From Flagellimonas aquimarina (lineage in GTDB: Bacteria; Bacteroidota; Bacteroidia; Flavobacteriales; Flavobacteriaceae): 64,000 bases of DNA. The notes beneath the pieces were generated by a model. It was not told the DNA's origin. It worked only from the letters and a program-made list of their open reading frames with translations, and did no database searches. Position 1 is the first letter of the stretch. Each line of letters begins with the position of its first letter. The stretch covers positions 558,001 to 622,000 of the forward strand of contig NZ_QGEG01000002.1 of NCBI RefSeq assembly GCF_003149745.1, read 5' to 3'. Positions 25,557 through 35,484 of this stretch are shown here, piece after piece. The position numbers and the translations under genes are program-made.

Positions 25557-26777
25557 CTATGGCACAAGATTAGTAATAACCTGGGTTGTACTATGCAGCG
25601 TTCTATGTACGGGACATTTATCGGCAATTTGCATTATTCTGGTTTTTTGTTTGTCATCCAAATCTCCCTTTAATTTAATTTCACGGTGAAAGGTGTCAAT
25701 TTTTGCTTGATCACTTTCACAGTTCTCACAATCTTCAGCGTGCGATTTGCTGTAGGAGGTATGTACTTCAACATTATCCACGACCCATCCTTTTCTTCTG
25801 GCATACATTTGAATCGTCATTACCGTACATGCAGAAAGACCTGCAGAAACAAGCTCGTAGGGTGATGGACCAAAATCGTTACCTCCGTAAGAGATAGGCT
25901 CATCTGCAATCATATAATGATTTCCAACCTTCATTTGCGTTGTAAAACCGTCTTCACCATCTAAACTAGCAGCTACTTGGTGCTTTGTCCTCAGCTTAGA
26001 ATCTACCTTTTCAGAAACATCCACATAGCGTTTGGCCCATCCAGAAATTACCTCGCCCACATAGACGGAATCCTCTTTCCTGGACAATAAATGGTCCGCC
26101 CCATCTAGGGAAACAAAGCTTTTAGGATGATGGGCAGAAATATAAATCTCCTCTGCATTTCTAATGCCCACAGTGTCATCTTGTGGGGAATGCATAATTA
26201 AAAGGGGTTTGCGCAATGCTTTCGCAGTTTCTGGCAATGATTTGGTCTCTAAATCATCCAAAAATTGCTTTTTGATAGTAAAATCCCTGCCGCTTAAATT
26301 GATTATAGCTTTTCCGGTGGACTGAATTTCTTCAACTCCACTTTTTAATAAATGTTTTACATGAACTGGATTTGAAGGGGCGCCAACGGTTGCAACAGCT
26401 TTTATGGATGCAATTTCACCCGCAGCAAAGATGGAAGCGGCACCACCTAGCGAATGGCCAATGATTAGGGTGGGGGATTCATAATTCTCTTCAAGATATT
26501 TTGCGGCCGCTACTAAATCCTCCACATTGCCTGAAAAATTAGTATCGGCAAAATCACCTTCGCTCTCTCCAAGACCAGTAAAATCAAAACGCAGCACACC
26601 AAAACCATGGGAAGTTAGCGCCTTGCCTATGTTTTTTACAGCAAGCAAATTCTTATTGCATGTAAAACAGTGCGCAAACACAGCATAATTATGCGGATGT
26701 CTATCAACGGGAAGTTCTAAACGCCCTACCAGCGTTTGTCCTTCGGCATTTTGAAATGTAACTTTTTGGAGAGCCAT
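25557..26777 (-). CDS. Bifunctional alpha/beta hydrolase and OsmC family protein
   Basis: A 406-residue fusion. The N-terminal half (about 1-250) is an alpha/beta hydrolase: HCFTCNKNLLA in the early loop, FGVLRFDFTGLGESEGD, the nucleophile elbow IGHSLGGAAS, an acidic region IMHSPQDDTVG and late His in DGADHLL. The C-terminal part (about 265-406) is an OsmC domain with the peroxidatic Cys in LSACTVMTIQMYARRKG and the second Cys in CPVHRTLH. OsmC proteins reduce organic hydroperoxides. The domain pairing is a recurrent one; the hydrolase substrate is unknown. The gene starts 9 nt after the DUF2490 stop. Confidence 0.92.
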   Translation of the reverse strand: MALQKVTFQNAEGQTLVGRLELPVDRHPHNYAVFAHCFTCNKNLLAVKNIGKALTSHGFGVLRFDFTGLGESEGDFADTNFSGNVEDLVAAAKYLEENYESPTLIIGHSLGGAASIFAAGEIASIKAVATVGAPSNPVHVKHLLKSGVEEIQSTGKAIINLSGRDFTIKKQFLDDLETKSLPETAKALRKPLLIMHSPQDDTVGIRNAEEIYISAHHPKSFVSLDGADHLLSRKEDSVYVGEVISGWAKRYVDVSEKVDSKLRTKHQVAASLDGEDGFTTQMKVGNHYMIADEPISYGGNDFGPSPYELVSAGLSACTVMTIQMYARRKGWVVDNVEVHTSYSKSHAEDCENCESDQAKIDTFHREIKLKGDLDDKQKTRIMQIADKCPVHRTLHSTTQVITNLVP

Positions 26778-26786
26778 ACTATTGTC

Positions 26787-27488
26787 TTATTTAGAGGTGT
26801 TTTTTTTCTTTTTAAACACACCCCTTAAGTCGGGATTATAGAAGAATCCTATCTGCAAGCGATCAAAAACAGCATTACTGAACTGGTTTCGCAAATATCC
26901 TAATTGCACACTGCTGTTTTCTGTAATATGAATACCAAGCGCTCCATATAGCCGATTTTGTCCAAAAAGATCATTTTGCAAATTGATAAACAGCTCGTCA
27001 TAAAAATTTAAAAAGAAGATATCCGTAAGTGGCAATGTTACCTGAATGCGATATCGAGCCCTGTGTTGTGTCTCATTTCTAGTTCCAAAATCCAAAAAGC
27101 GCTGCTCAAGTCGGTACCTATGTTCAAAAAGTAATTCCCATACTTTATTCTTAAGAATAAACTGCTCAAATATTCGATGCTCTTTGCTGTTTCTTTCTCC
27201 TGGAAATTCCAAAAAAGTACCATCTGTTGAGATATAACCATACCCTCCCGTTGCTATGGCATTTGAATTGATGTGATAATTTAGACCAGTACGCAGAAGC
27301 AGTTGATTAAAATTACTTGTAGTTTCATAAAACCTGAATTGCGCTTCAGTATGAATGCTGAAACGTTCTGCTATTTTATTGGTTCCAAAATACATATACC
27401 AAGCACCCAGCTCATCTTCTCCTGCTTGTTGGGCGTTCATCTGAACTATTATGGTCAATAAGACCAATGTGTTTAATACCTTTCTCAT
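26787..27488 (-). CDS. DUF2490 outer-membrane beta-barrel protein
   Basis: A 233-residue protein with a signal peptide (cleavage near MNAQQ, about residue 19). The sequence has the DUF2490 pattern of alternating strands rich in aromatic residues: ELGAWYMYFGTNKIAERFSIHTEAQFRFYE, LLFEHRYRLEQRFLD, and RIQVTLPLTD. It ends with a basic tail (FKKKKNTSK). Its start overlaps the stop codon of the BNR propeller gene by 4 nt (ATGA), so the two are translationally coupled. Probably an outer-membrane protein; function unknown. Confidence 0.87.
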   Translation of the reverse strand: MRKVLNTLVLLTIIVQMNAQQAGEDELGAWYMYFGTNKIAERFSIHTEAQFRFYETTSNFNQLLLRTGLNYHINSNAIATGGYGYISTDGTFLEFPGERNSKEHRIFEQFILKNKVWELLFEHRYRLEQRFLDFGTRNETQHRARYRIQVTLPLTDIFFLNFYDELFINLQNDLFGQNRLYGALGIHITENSSVQLGYLRNQFSNAVFDRLQIGFFYNPDLRGVFKKKKNTSK

Positions 27489-30400
27489 TGATTTATGCTA
27501 AAAGTTTCTGTTTCTTTAAAAGGAGATAAATCCAAAGCTTCAACGGCTTCACGATAGGGTTTCCATGTTTCACTGAAGAAATTATTGGTTTTTCCCAAAG
27601 CCGATTTTAACTCATCTTCAGCAAATTTGATAAGATTTTTTTCTGTTTCTGTAACTCCGGATTTTCTTGTTTGAGTGTAAAACCCAGCAGTGTTCAAGCG
27701 CTGCATCACGTTGATTTCAGGGTTGCGGGTAATCCCTTGCCGTTTATCTTCTTTTCCTAAATACAAGGCCACTATAGAATCAATTTGCTTTACAATTTTA
27801 GTTGATTCCTCTATTTGATCCTTATATTTTTCTTTGTCCAAATCCTTCATTTCCTTCTGAAATCTATTGGCCAAGTCTTTGCTTTTTACCAATTGTTTTA
27901 CAGCATCAGCAGCAGTTTGGGTGTAGTCCTGCAACTTTTTCCCCATTGTATATACTTCATTAATAGAGGCTAGTGATGTCTGAAGCCTTGGATCCGTTTT
28001 TACCGTTACCGAAGTAGAATCTACGAGCTCACCATAATGTACTTTTACTTTGTACGTACCTGGTTTTACATCAATTCCACCTTGCTCGGTTTTACTTTTA
28101 CTGATTTTTCTTGCGGGTCTGTCCGGCCCTTTTTCATCAAGGCCCCAATAAATTCTGTGGAAACCGGCTTTTTTAGGAGTTTTGTGTTTGAGCGTACGGA
28201 TCAATCGGTCCCCCTCATAAAATTTGAAGAAAATAGAATCTTTAGTTTTTTCCTTTTTGCTATCATCTTTTTCCTCAGGGGCATCCTCTTCCTCATCCTT
28301 TTTTTCTTTATTACTGGTTGCTTTGCTACCTTCTTTCAAATAATAGGTGATCATTGCTCCTGACTTTCTATTCTCTCCATTATAGAGGGCATCACCTCCA
28401 AAACGACTTCCCGTGGCCTGTTGGTAAGCTGCATGGTAAGCATCTGGACTTTTAAATAGACTGATTTCTTTCTGTAGTATGGATGGATTACTTGCCAATG
28501 CCCTAAGTGGACGAATATCATCCAAAACCCAGGCGGCACGTCCAAACGTACCAATTACCAAATCATGTTCCCTTGGTTGAATAGCTAAATCTTTGGTAGA
28601 AACAGTTGGGAAACCTTCGGTCCATTTATGCCATGAACTGCCGGCATTAAAGGAAACGTACAAACCATCATCAGTCCCTAAAAATAAAAGGTTAGGATTT
28701 TCGGTATCCTCAACAATGGAAAGGGCATAACTTTCCACATCGTTTCCATCTACTATTCGGGTCCATGTCTTTCCATAATCTTTGGTGCGATAGGCATATG
28801 GAGTGTAATTGAACCTTCTGTAATCGTTGGCAATTAACAAGGCTTCGCCTTTGTTCTTTTTAGAGGCTTTTATTTGTGGAACCCAGCTCCCCGCCGGTAA
28901 TCCTTTAATGTTGGATGTTACTTCCGTCCAACTTGCTCCTCCATTTTGTGTGTAGTGTACCCGACCATCATCTGTGCCCACCCAAAGCATATCCTTTTCC
29001 ACTGCGGATGGCTCAATAACCAAAATGGTACAATGGTTTTCGGCCCCTGTAGCATCCATCGTAAGACCTCCACTTTCACTCTGTTTTTGTTTTTCCTTAT
29101 CATTAGTGGTTAAATCTGGTGAAATAACTTCCCATGTCAACCCTTTATTGGTCGATTTATGTACAAACTGACTTCCAAAATAAACAGTGCCATTATCAAA
29201 AGGGTCCTGCCCAATACCCGCATTCCAGTTAAACCGAAGCTTGGTTGTTGCATCTGGAGGAGTTGGGCGAACAATATAATTGTTCCCGGTTTTCCAATCG
29301 TAACGCGAAACAAAGCCTTGTTGACTCATTGCGTAGCCAAATTGGTTGTTATCCAAATCCGGAACAACATCAAAACCATCACCAAAAGCAATTTCCTGCC
29401 AGTAGCTGTTGCGTATACCTTGGGCACGCCATACATAAGCCGGACCTCTCCAAGAACCATTGTCTTGCATACCGCCATAAACATTGTAGGGGTATTCATT
29501 GTCAACACTGATATGATAGAATTGTGCGACGGGTAAATTTCCAATAAAACGCCATGTTTTTCCACCGTCTTTGGTTATGTTCATTCCTCCATCATTCCCA
29601 TCAATCATGAATTGTCCGTTTTCTGGATGTATCCACCATGCATGGTGATCAGGGTGCACACCATTATCTACTTGGTAAGCGGGCATTAATTGTTTAAAGT
29701 TTTTACCTCCATCTTCAGAAACATTTACATAGGTGAAAACAGAATAGACCCTATTTTCATTTTCAGGGTCCACGAAAATATCCGAATAATAAAAAGGCCT
29801 GTTTCCAATATCGTTTTTATCGCTGACTTTTTCCCATTTAAACCCACCGTCAACAGATTTATACAGAGCATTTTTCTTTGCTTCTACCAAAGTGTAAATA
29901 ATGTTGGGTTTGTTTTTGGCAATGGCAATTCCTATCCTACCCAATTCTCCTTTTGGAAAACCCTCTTCTTCAGTAATTTTTTTCCAACTATCTCCACCGT
30001 CATGGGTAATGTACAAACCACTTCCTTCTCCTCCAGATTTAAAAAACCAAGGATCACGCTTATGTTCCCACATGGCTGCAATTATCTTATTTGGGTTGGA
30101 AGGGTCCATTACCAAATCAGCAGCACCTGTTTTATTGTTGACAAATAGAATTTTATTCCAACTTTTTCCGCCATCAGTTGTTTTGTAGACACCACGCTCA
30201 GGGTGAATTCCCCAAGGTGAACCAATGGCACCAACATAGACTATATCTGGATTGGTAGGGTCAACGATTACACGATGGATATGCCTGGTTTTTTCAAGGC
30301 CCATGGATTTCCATGTTTTACCCCCATCAAGAGATTTATAGATGCCATAGCCACCGTTAAGGCTGTTTCTGGGGTTGCCTTCCCCGGTCCCCACCCAAAT

Positions 30401-30697
30401 TACGGATGGATTGGATTGTTGAATGGCAACTGCGCCAATGGACGCGGTAACTTCTTTGTCAAAAATGGGTTCCCATTTAATACCGCCAGAAGTGGATTTC
30501 CATAGACCACCGGAAGCCGTACCCACGTACATCACATCAGGGTTGGAATGGACAACATCTATGGAGGTTACCCTTCCGCTCATGCCTGCCGGGCCTATGT
30601 TACGGGGTTTCATATCCTGGACTAAATCCATGGAGAATTCTTGCGCAAAAAAAGGAATGGATGCCAAGAGCATCAATAGCGTGTAAAGGTGTTTCAT
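27485..30697 (-). CDS. Large exported BNR/VPS10-like beta-propeller protein
   Basis: A 1070-residue protein with a signal peptide (to about FFAQ). The first ~720 residues are repeated BNR/Asp-box blades of the sortilin/VPS10 kind: SGGLWKSTSGGIKWEP, YGIYKSLDGGKTWKSM, RGVYKTTDGGKSWNK, LYITHDGGDSWKK, MNITKDGGKTWRF and others. A helical, Lys/Glu-rich C-terminal region (about 780-1050) follows, with a charged low-complexity patch (KEKKDEEEDAPEEKDDSKKEK). This class is often labelled glycosyl hydrolase, but the propeller shows no clear catalytic motif and could be a binding scaffold. First gene of a unit with the DUF2490 gene. Confidence 0.9.
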   Translation of the reverse strand: MKHLYTLLMLLASIPFFAQEFSMDLVQDMKPRNIGPAGMSGRVTSIDVVHSNPDVMYVGTASGGLWKSTSGGIKWEPIFDKEVTASIGAVAIQQSNPSVIWVGTGEGNPRNSLNGGYGIYKSLDGGKTWKSMGLEKTRHIHRVIVDPTNPDIVYVGAIGSPWGIHPERGVYKTTDGGKSWNKILFVNNKTGAADLVMDPSNPNKIIAAMWEHKRDPWFFKSGGEGSGLYITHDGGDSWKKITEEEGFPKGELGRIGIAIAKNKPNIIYTLVEAKKNALYKSVDGGFKWEKVSDKNDIGNRPFYYSDIFVDPENENRVYSVFTYVNVSEDGGKNFKQLMPAYQVDNGVHPDHHAWWIHPENGQFMIDGNDGGMNITKDGGKTWRFIGNLPVAQFYHISVDNEYPYNVYGGMQDNGSWRGPAYVWRAQGIRNSYWQEIAFGDGFDVVPDLDNNQFGYAMSQQGFVSRYDWKTGNNYIVRPTPPDATTKLRFNWNAGIGQDPFDNGTVYFGSQFVHKSTNKGLTWEVISPDLTTNDKEKQKQSESGGLTMDATGAENHCTILVIEPSAVEKDMLWVGTDDGRVHYTQNGGASWTEVTSNIKGLPAGSWVPQIKASKKNKGEALLIANDYRRFNYTPYAYRTKDYGKTWTRIVDGNDVESYALSIVEDTENPNLLFLGTDDGLYVSFNAGSSWHKWTEGFPTVSTKDLAIQPREHDLVIGTFGRAAWVLDDIRPLRALASNPSILQKEISLFKSPDAYHAAYQQATGSRFGGDALYNGENRKSGAMITYYLKEGSKATSNKEKKDEEEDAPEEKDDSKKEKTKDSIFFKFYEGDRLIRTLKHKTPKKAGFHRIYWGLDEKGPDRPARKISKSKTEQGGIDVKPGTYKVKVHYGELVDSTSVTVKTDPRLQTSLASINEVYTMGKKLQDYTQTAADAVKQLVKSKDLANRFQKEMKDLDKEKYKDQIEESTKIVKQIDSIVALYLGKEDKRQGITRNPEINVMQRLNTAGFYTQTRKSGVTETEKNLIKFAEDELKSALGKTNNFFSETWKPYREAVEALDLSPFKETETFSINQ

Positions 30698-30899
30698 TTT
30701 AAGAATTAATTAGTCGCCTAAAGATACCAAAAACCCTAAGTGGATTTCTTAAGGAGTTGTTAAGGCTACCTTCATTAGAAGTAGTGAAAGCTTGTAAGTA
30801 TCTGATTTTTAGATTTTTTATATTTTTACTTTATTGTGAAACTTCATGGCTCACACTGAATACTGTTCCCCCCATTAATTTTTTAACCTTGCTAAGATT

Positions 30900-31365
30900 A
30901 TGAAAATGAAAGCTTTGATTTTTACAATCTCATTGTTTTGTTGTTTCGGTATTTGCGGTCAAGACAATGAAAGCATGTTCCTAAGAGTTTTTGATTTGGA
31001 AGGAAACAAGATTGCGAAGGGAAAAATACATGCAATTTCCGATACGGTTCTTACATTGAAACTAAGACAGATATTTAGAGAGGTGGATGCAAAAACATAG
31101 AAATTATTAAAACCAAAAGATCTATAGGAAACAGTGTTGGAGTTGGCGCAGTTGGCGGGGCATCATTGGGGGTGATTGTTGGAGCGATTGCTGGAGATGA
31201 AAACGACTTTTTATCTTCAAGTGCCCAAACAGTTGGTCTAGGTGTTTTTGGAACCATTTTAGGAGCAGTTGGTGGTGGAGTAACTGGGTTAAAAAATCAA
31301 TTACCTATCCAATTAATGGAGATATTTTGAAATGGCAGGAGTTTACAAAGACAATTGGTAATTAA
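30900..31365 (+). pseudogene. Frameshifted gene for a small exported glycine-rich-helix protein
   Basis: An intact gene would encode about 154 residues. The first 66 codons give a signal peptide (ALIFTISLFCCFGICGQ) and a beta-rich start, then stop at 31098. Just before that stop, adding one base restores KNIEIIKTKRSIGNSVGVG followed by glycine-zipper-like helices (GAVGGASLGVIVGAIAGD, VFGTILGAVGGGVTGLKN). A second single-base loss near 31300 separates this from a last segment (YPINGDILKWQEFTKTIGN) ending at 31365. So the gene carries two one-base deletions. The flanking sequence shows no repeats. Either it is a pseudogene or the two sites are sequencing errors. Confidence 0.72.
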
Positions 31366-31404
31366 ACCATTTAAACTAAACCGCTAAGTATAGTATACAA
31401 ACCT

Positions 31405-32652
31405 TTAATCTTCATATACCACTCCATCTTTCATCACAAAAGTAACCTTGCGCATTTTTTTAATGTCTGTAATCGGGTTTCCTTCCACGGCGATAAGGTC
31501 TGCAAGGAAATTCTTTTGTATGCGCCCCAATTCATCTAAATGAAAGATACGGGCATTTACAGAAGTAGCAGATTGCAGCACTTTTAAGGGTTGCATGCCA
31601 TACTCAGCCATGAGTTCCATCTCCCGATAATTTTCTCCGTGGGAATATACTCCTACATCACCTCCAAAAACAATATCCACTTCAGATTCCAGAGCCAGTT
31701 TAAATGATTTCTTCTTTTTAGAGATTCGGTCAGTATCGGGTTCCATTCCTTTCTTCCATCCTTTGTAACGCTCAATTGCGTCACCGGCTGCAAGGGTAGG
31801 ACATAAGCCAACTCCTTTTTCTTTCATCATTTTAAAGATTTCCATTGTGCCACCATCTCCATGTTCAATGGTTTCCACTCCTCCTAAAATGGCACGGCGC
31901 ATTCCTTCTGGTGTACTGGCATGGGCTATGGCATAGCGTCCTGCGCTTGTTGCAGTGGCTACCATTGCATCAATTTCTTCTTGTAAAAAGGTAGGTTGAG
32001 AGGGTTCATCTTTCCCCCAACGATAATCTGCATATATTTTTATAAAGTTTGCACCATTGCCCAACTGTGTGCGTACTTCTCTAATTGCTTCTGCTTTTCC
32101 ACTTACAGGTTCTGCTCCCAACGGAACAGTAACACCATCATGAAACCCTTTAGGGCCATATGCTCCCGTAGCTACAATGGCAGGACCCGCTACCAATAAA
32201 CGGGGCCCCGGGATTATCCCATCTTCTATGGTCTTTTTTAAATAAACATCTGTATAACCAGCTCCTTCAGCACCTAGATCCCGCATGGTCGTAATACCGG
32301 CCATCAGAGATTTTTTAGCATGGACAACTCCTCTAATGGCCCTTTCAACAGGAGATTCCTTTAACACTTGATCATTCCACTCGGTTTCATTGTATGGATG
32401 TAACAATAGGTGGGAGTGCCCTTCAATGATTCCGGGCATTAAGGTCATTCCTTTAAGTTCCTTTTTTTCATAGGAACGCGAATTTTTCAAGCTTGCTATT
32501 GGGCCAGCAAAAGTGATGCGGTTTTCTGTTACCAATACCACCCAATTGGAATGCAGTATCTCACCATCAAAAACTTGATCGGGAACCAATAAAAGTTGAG
32601 CTTTGACTGGCACCATCGCTAGGAATAAAAGAATAAAAAAAATAGTTCTCAT
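31405..32652 (-). CDS. Exported amidohydrolase-superfamily enzyme
   Basis: A 415-residue protein with a signal peptide (to about VKAQ, residue 18). It has the metal-dependent amidohydrolase set: MPGIIEGHSHLLLHP (first HxH), VHAKKSLMAGITTMRDLG, FIKIYADYRW (region of the carbamylated-Lys analogue), AIAHASTPEGMRRAILGGVETIEHGDGG, and FGGDVGVYSHGENYRE with the late Asp. This branch includes Xaa-Arg/Xaa-Lys dipeptidases and imidazolonepropionase-like enzymes. Third of three amidohydrolases in a row, 5 nt after its upstream neighbour. A peptide or acyl-amide substrate is plausible; which one is unknown. Confidence 0.92.
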   Translation of the reverse strand: MRTIFFILLFLAMVPVKAQLLLVPDQVFDGEILHSNWVVLVTENRITFAGPIASLKNSRSYEKKELKGMTLMPGIIEGHSHLLLHPYNETEWNDQVLKESPVERAIRGVVHAKKSLMAGITTMRDLGAEGAGYTDVYLKKTIEDGIIPGPRLLVAGPAIVATGAYGPKGFHDGVTVPLGAEPVSGKAEAIREVRTQLGNGANFIKIYADYRWGKDEPSQPTFLQEEIDAMVATATSAGRYAIAHASTPEGMRRAILGGVETIEHGDGGTMEIFKMMKEKGVGLCPTLAAGDAIERYKGWKKGMEPDTDRISKKKKSFKLALESEVDIVFGGDVGVYSHGENYREMELMAEYGMQPLKVLQSATSVNARIFHLDELGRIQKNFLADLIAVEGNPITDIKKMRKVTFVMKDGVVYED

Positions 32653-32657
32653 ATAGT

Positions 32658-34046
32658 TTAGTTTTTGCTTGCGTTTTCAGCAATTTCTTTTAATCTTTTT
32701 TCGATGGTTATATCAGATAACCATGTTCCATGTGCCATCACTCCAAAAACCTCGGTATAATTTTTAATATCATCCATTGGATTCTTGGATAACAGCACCA
32801 AATCTGCATCAGCGCCTTTTTTTACTTCACCAAAAGTGTTTTCTAGCTCAAAAAACATGGAAGGATTTAGGGTTGTGGATTGTAATATTTCCAAAGGATT
32901 CATACCGGCAGCAGCCATACCTTGCATTTCATGTTGTATAGAAAAACCTGGCACATTGAACAATTGGGGAGCATCAGAACCTAGGAGTATGCCATGACCG
33001 TTGTCTTGAAGTTTTTTAATGAGGCTCTTGCGAATAGCATCAAATTGTTCCCATTGGGCGGTGTTGAAACCTGAGCTTTCCAAGGTCTGTATTTTTACTC
33101 GCCTCCAGTTTTCCAAAGTAGACTTGGGCATATATTTCATTTCTGATTCTGCCAATAGGGTATCTACATCAGCTGGGGAAAACCATCGTTCAAACAAACT
33201 TTGTGTTGGAACGATCCATACCTTATTGTCTTTTGATAGCTGTACCAACTCCTCAATTTTTGTGGTGTCAGCCAAAGGAGTAAAATTGTAGCCAAAAAAA
33301 CCATTACTGGTCGGATCCACGTTTTTTGATTCTGGTACAAGGCCTTCTAAAAACCCATCTACGTGATCAATTGACGCATATTTACTTTTTAACGCATGAC
33401 GAATGCCCACATCTACAGGAACATGACCCGCAAACGGAATTCCTACTTCATTGGCTGTTTTTACAACCTGATTAAAAACGTTGCGCTGAATACCGGGATG
33501 AATCTTTAGAAAATCATAACCTTCATTTTGGTAAGCCGTTACTTTTTCTATTGCCTCTTCCTCTGTTTTAACAGAATTGCCGTTAAGTGAAGGACTCGAA
33601 GTAAAAATTCTTGGACCTAATACCTCTCCACTCTGTACCTTTTCCCTAAGTACTAGATGGTCTGGATGCCCCAACATACCACGGATTGTAGTTACCCCAT
33701 TGGCCAAATACAAAAACAATACATCTTCCAAGCGTTCTTTGGAAGTGGGTGGTTGTGGAATGTGTGCATGCATTTCTGCCATTCCGGGAATAACATATTT
33801 ACCTTCTGCATTGATGACTGTCTTGTATTTTGATACGTCATCTATTTCTATTGCGTTGATTTCCTTTATTCGTCCAGAGTCTATAAAAATGTTTTGACCA
33901 GCTTTGACCTCTCCTGTTCTTACATTAACAATGTTCGCTTTAGAAATAAGAATAAGGGTGGAACTTATTTCTTCTTTTTTCGATTTTTCCTGGCACGAGC
34001 TAACGAGAACACATGAAACTAGGAAAAGGGTGATTTTTTTAAACAT
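32658..34046 (-). CDS. Lipoprotein amidohydrolase (copy 2)
   Basis: A 462-residue lipoprotein (SSC, Cys18) of the amidohydrolase superfamily. Landmarks: an N-terminal beta strand NIVNVRTGEVKAGQNIFIDSGRIKEI, VIPGMAEMHAHIPQPP (HxH), GVTTIRGMLGHPDH, YDFLKIHPGIQ, PFAGHVPVDVGIRHAL, SIDHVDGFLE and LGSDAPQLFNVPGF. It looks like a paralogue of its upstream neighbour (same overall spacing and N-terminal strand). The lipoprotein signal puts it at the envelope, unlike most cytoplasmic members such as hydantoinases. Confidence 0.92.
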   Translation of the reverse strand: MFKKITLFLVSCVLVSSCQEKSKKEEISSTLILISKANIVNVRTGEVKAGQNIFIDSGRIKEINAIEIDDVSKYKTVINAEGKYVIPGMAEMHAHIPQPPTSKERLEDVLFLYLANGVTTIRGMLGHPDHLVLREKVQSGEVLGPRIFTSSPSLNGNSVKTEEEAIEKVTAYQNEGYDFLKIHPGIQRNVFNQVVKTANEVGIPFAGHVPVDVGIRHALKSKYASIDHVDGFLEGLVPESKNVDPTSNGFFGYNFTPLADTTKIEELVQLSKDNKVWIVPTQSLFERWFSPADVDTLLAESEMKYMPKSTLENWRRVKIQTLESSGFNTAQWEQFDAIRKSLIKKLQDNGHGILLGSDAPQLFNVPGFSIQHEMQGMAAAGMNPLEILQSTTLNPSMFFELENTFGEVKKGADADLVLLSKNPMDDIKNYTEVFGVMAHGTWLSDITIEKRLKEIAENASKN

Positions 34047-34056
34047 AGTTTTATTT

Positions 34057-35484
34057 TTAATTGATTTCGGATGCTTTTAAAAGGGTAGCAAGCTGTTCTT
34101 TGTTGAAGAGCCTGTCTCCCTTTAGTACGGCATATATTTTTTGAGTGTTTTCAATTTTTTCCAATGGATTAGCATCTAAAAGAACGAGGTCAGCTACCTT
34201 TCCTTTGTAGATACTTCCAAAATCCCCACTCTTGTTTAAAAACTTGGCTCCATTTGGCGCAGATGTCTTAAGGGCTTCCAATGGGGAAATCCCATTATCT
34301 ACCATGGCTTTTAATTCTCCGTGCAATGAAATTCCTGGATAGGTATAGGAATTGTAAGCTCCACTATCTGACCCAGCTAAAAGGTCTACACCAGCATCAT
34401 TTAAAGATTTACAAAGTTGGCCAAAAAAGGTGTCTAAATCTTTTCGGTCCGTTCTTGTTTTTTCTGATGCATTTAATGCTCGATCTATCCGTCCTTGATA
34501 GGTTTTGATAATCCCTTGCCCTATATATTTTAAATAGGCATCATTCCAATGGTCAACTTCATCCAAATAACTTAAAGTCTTACCTATATGCAGCGTAGGT
34601 ACTACAAAAACATTATGTTCTTTAAGTTTTTGAAAAGTTTTTTGAGCCTTACTATCTGCATAACCAGTCATTAGAGCTGGCATGGCTTGCCAAAACCCGA
34701 TTTCCTTGGTTTTCAGCTTTTCTGTAATCTCGATTTCATTGTTGGCACAGCCTTTCATGATGTAATATAGATGTTCTATGGCGTCTATCCCCGCATCTAC
34801 CGTTTCATCAAGTGTTACCGTGAAAGGCATATGTCCTGATACAATCAAACCTCTTGCCTCTGCTTCTTTTATGGTTTTGAGATAGTGTTCTCCCAAAATT
34901 CTACTGTCATAAAGTTTAACAAAATCCACATTAAGTTTTTCCAAGGAATCTAAGGCTGTGGCAATATCATCTTCATTTTCAACTTCTAAAGAGCCTGCCC
35001 ATGTAGCACCAGGGCCATCTATTTTTGGTCCAGAAGTGAATATTGTAGGACCAACTAGATTTCCATCAGCAATTTCTTGCTTCCACTCCATGACAGAGGA
35101 GGTAAGGTCGCCGCCAGCATCCCTAATGGTGGTAATGCCATTAGCGATGAAAAGCTTTAAAAAGTTCTTGTTATTTGCAACGAGCGAATCCCCTCCTCGT
35201 AAATGTGTATGATTGTCCCAAAAACCAGGTAACATGAATTTTCCAGTAGCATCCACAGTGGTTTCTGCCTTATAATTTGTATCGGAACCAGCGGTGGCAA
35301 GAGCTTTTATTCGTCCATTAGCAATGTAAATATCTTGAACTTCAATCTCTCCTGTTTCCAGATGTATGACATTAGCATTGGCAATAAGCATATTTATCGA
35401 CTGCTTTGGACTTTTGTTCTGACACCCCATTAGAAACAGCATGACGAATAAGGGGTAAGCACTAATATTTATACTATTTCTCAT
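34057..35484 (-). CDS. Lipoprotein amidohydrolase (copy 1)
   Basis: A 475-residue lipoprotein (FLMGC, Cys21). Landmarks: ANVIHLETGEIEVQDIYIANGRIKAL, LPGFWDNHTHLRGG (HxH), GITTIRDAGGDLTSSV, VDFVKLYDSRILG, LIVSGHMPF, AIEHLYYIM and LLAGSDSGAYNSYTYPG. Domain order and motif spacing match copy 2, so the two probably arose by tandem duplication. Start is 4 nt inside the YdeI gene stop (ATGA-type overlap), so it is coupled to the upstream genes. Confidence 0.92.
   Translation of the reverse strand: MRNSINISAYPLFVMLFLMGCQNKSPKQSINMLIANANVIHLETGEIEVQDIYIANGRIKALATAGSDTNYKAETTVDATGKFMLPGFWDNHTHLRGGDSLVANNKNFLKLFIANGITTIRDAGGDLTSSVMEWKQEIADGNLVGPTIFTSGPKIDGPGATWAGSLEVENEDDIATALDSLEKLNVDFVKLYDSRILGEHYLKTIKEAEARGLIVSGHMPFTVTLDETVDAGIDAIEHLYYIMKGCANNEIEITEKLKTKEIGFWQAMPALMTGYADSKAQKTFQKLKEHNVFVVPTLHIGKTLSYLDEVDHWNDAYLKYIGQGIIKTYQGRIDRALNASEKTRTDRKDLDTFFGQLCKSLNDAGVDLLAGSDSGAYNSYTYPGISLHGELKAMVDNGISPLEALKTSAPNGAKFLNKSGDFGSIYKGKVADLVLLDANPLEKIENTQKIYAVLKGDRLFNKEQLATLLKASEIN

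Noticed and set aside
27485..30697. Calling the BNR propeller protein a sialidase or glycoside hydrolase
   Set aside because: The Asp-box repeats are structural, and I could not find catalytic residues of a sialidase; propeller scaffold is the safer name.
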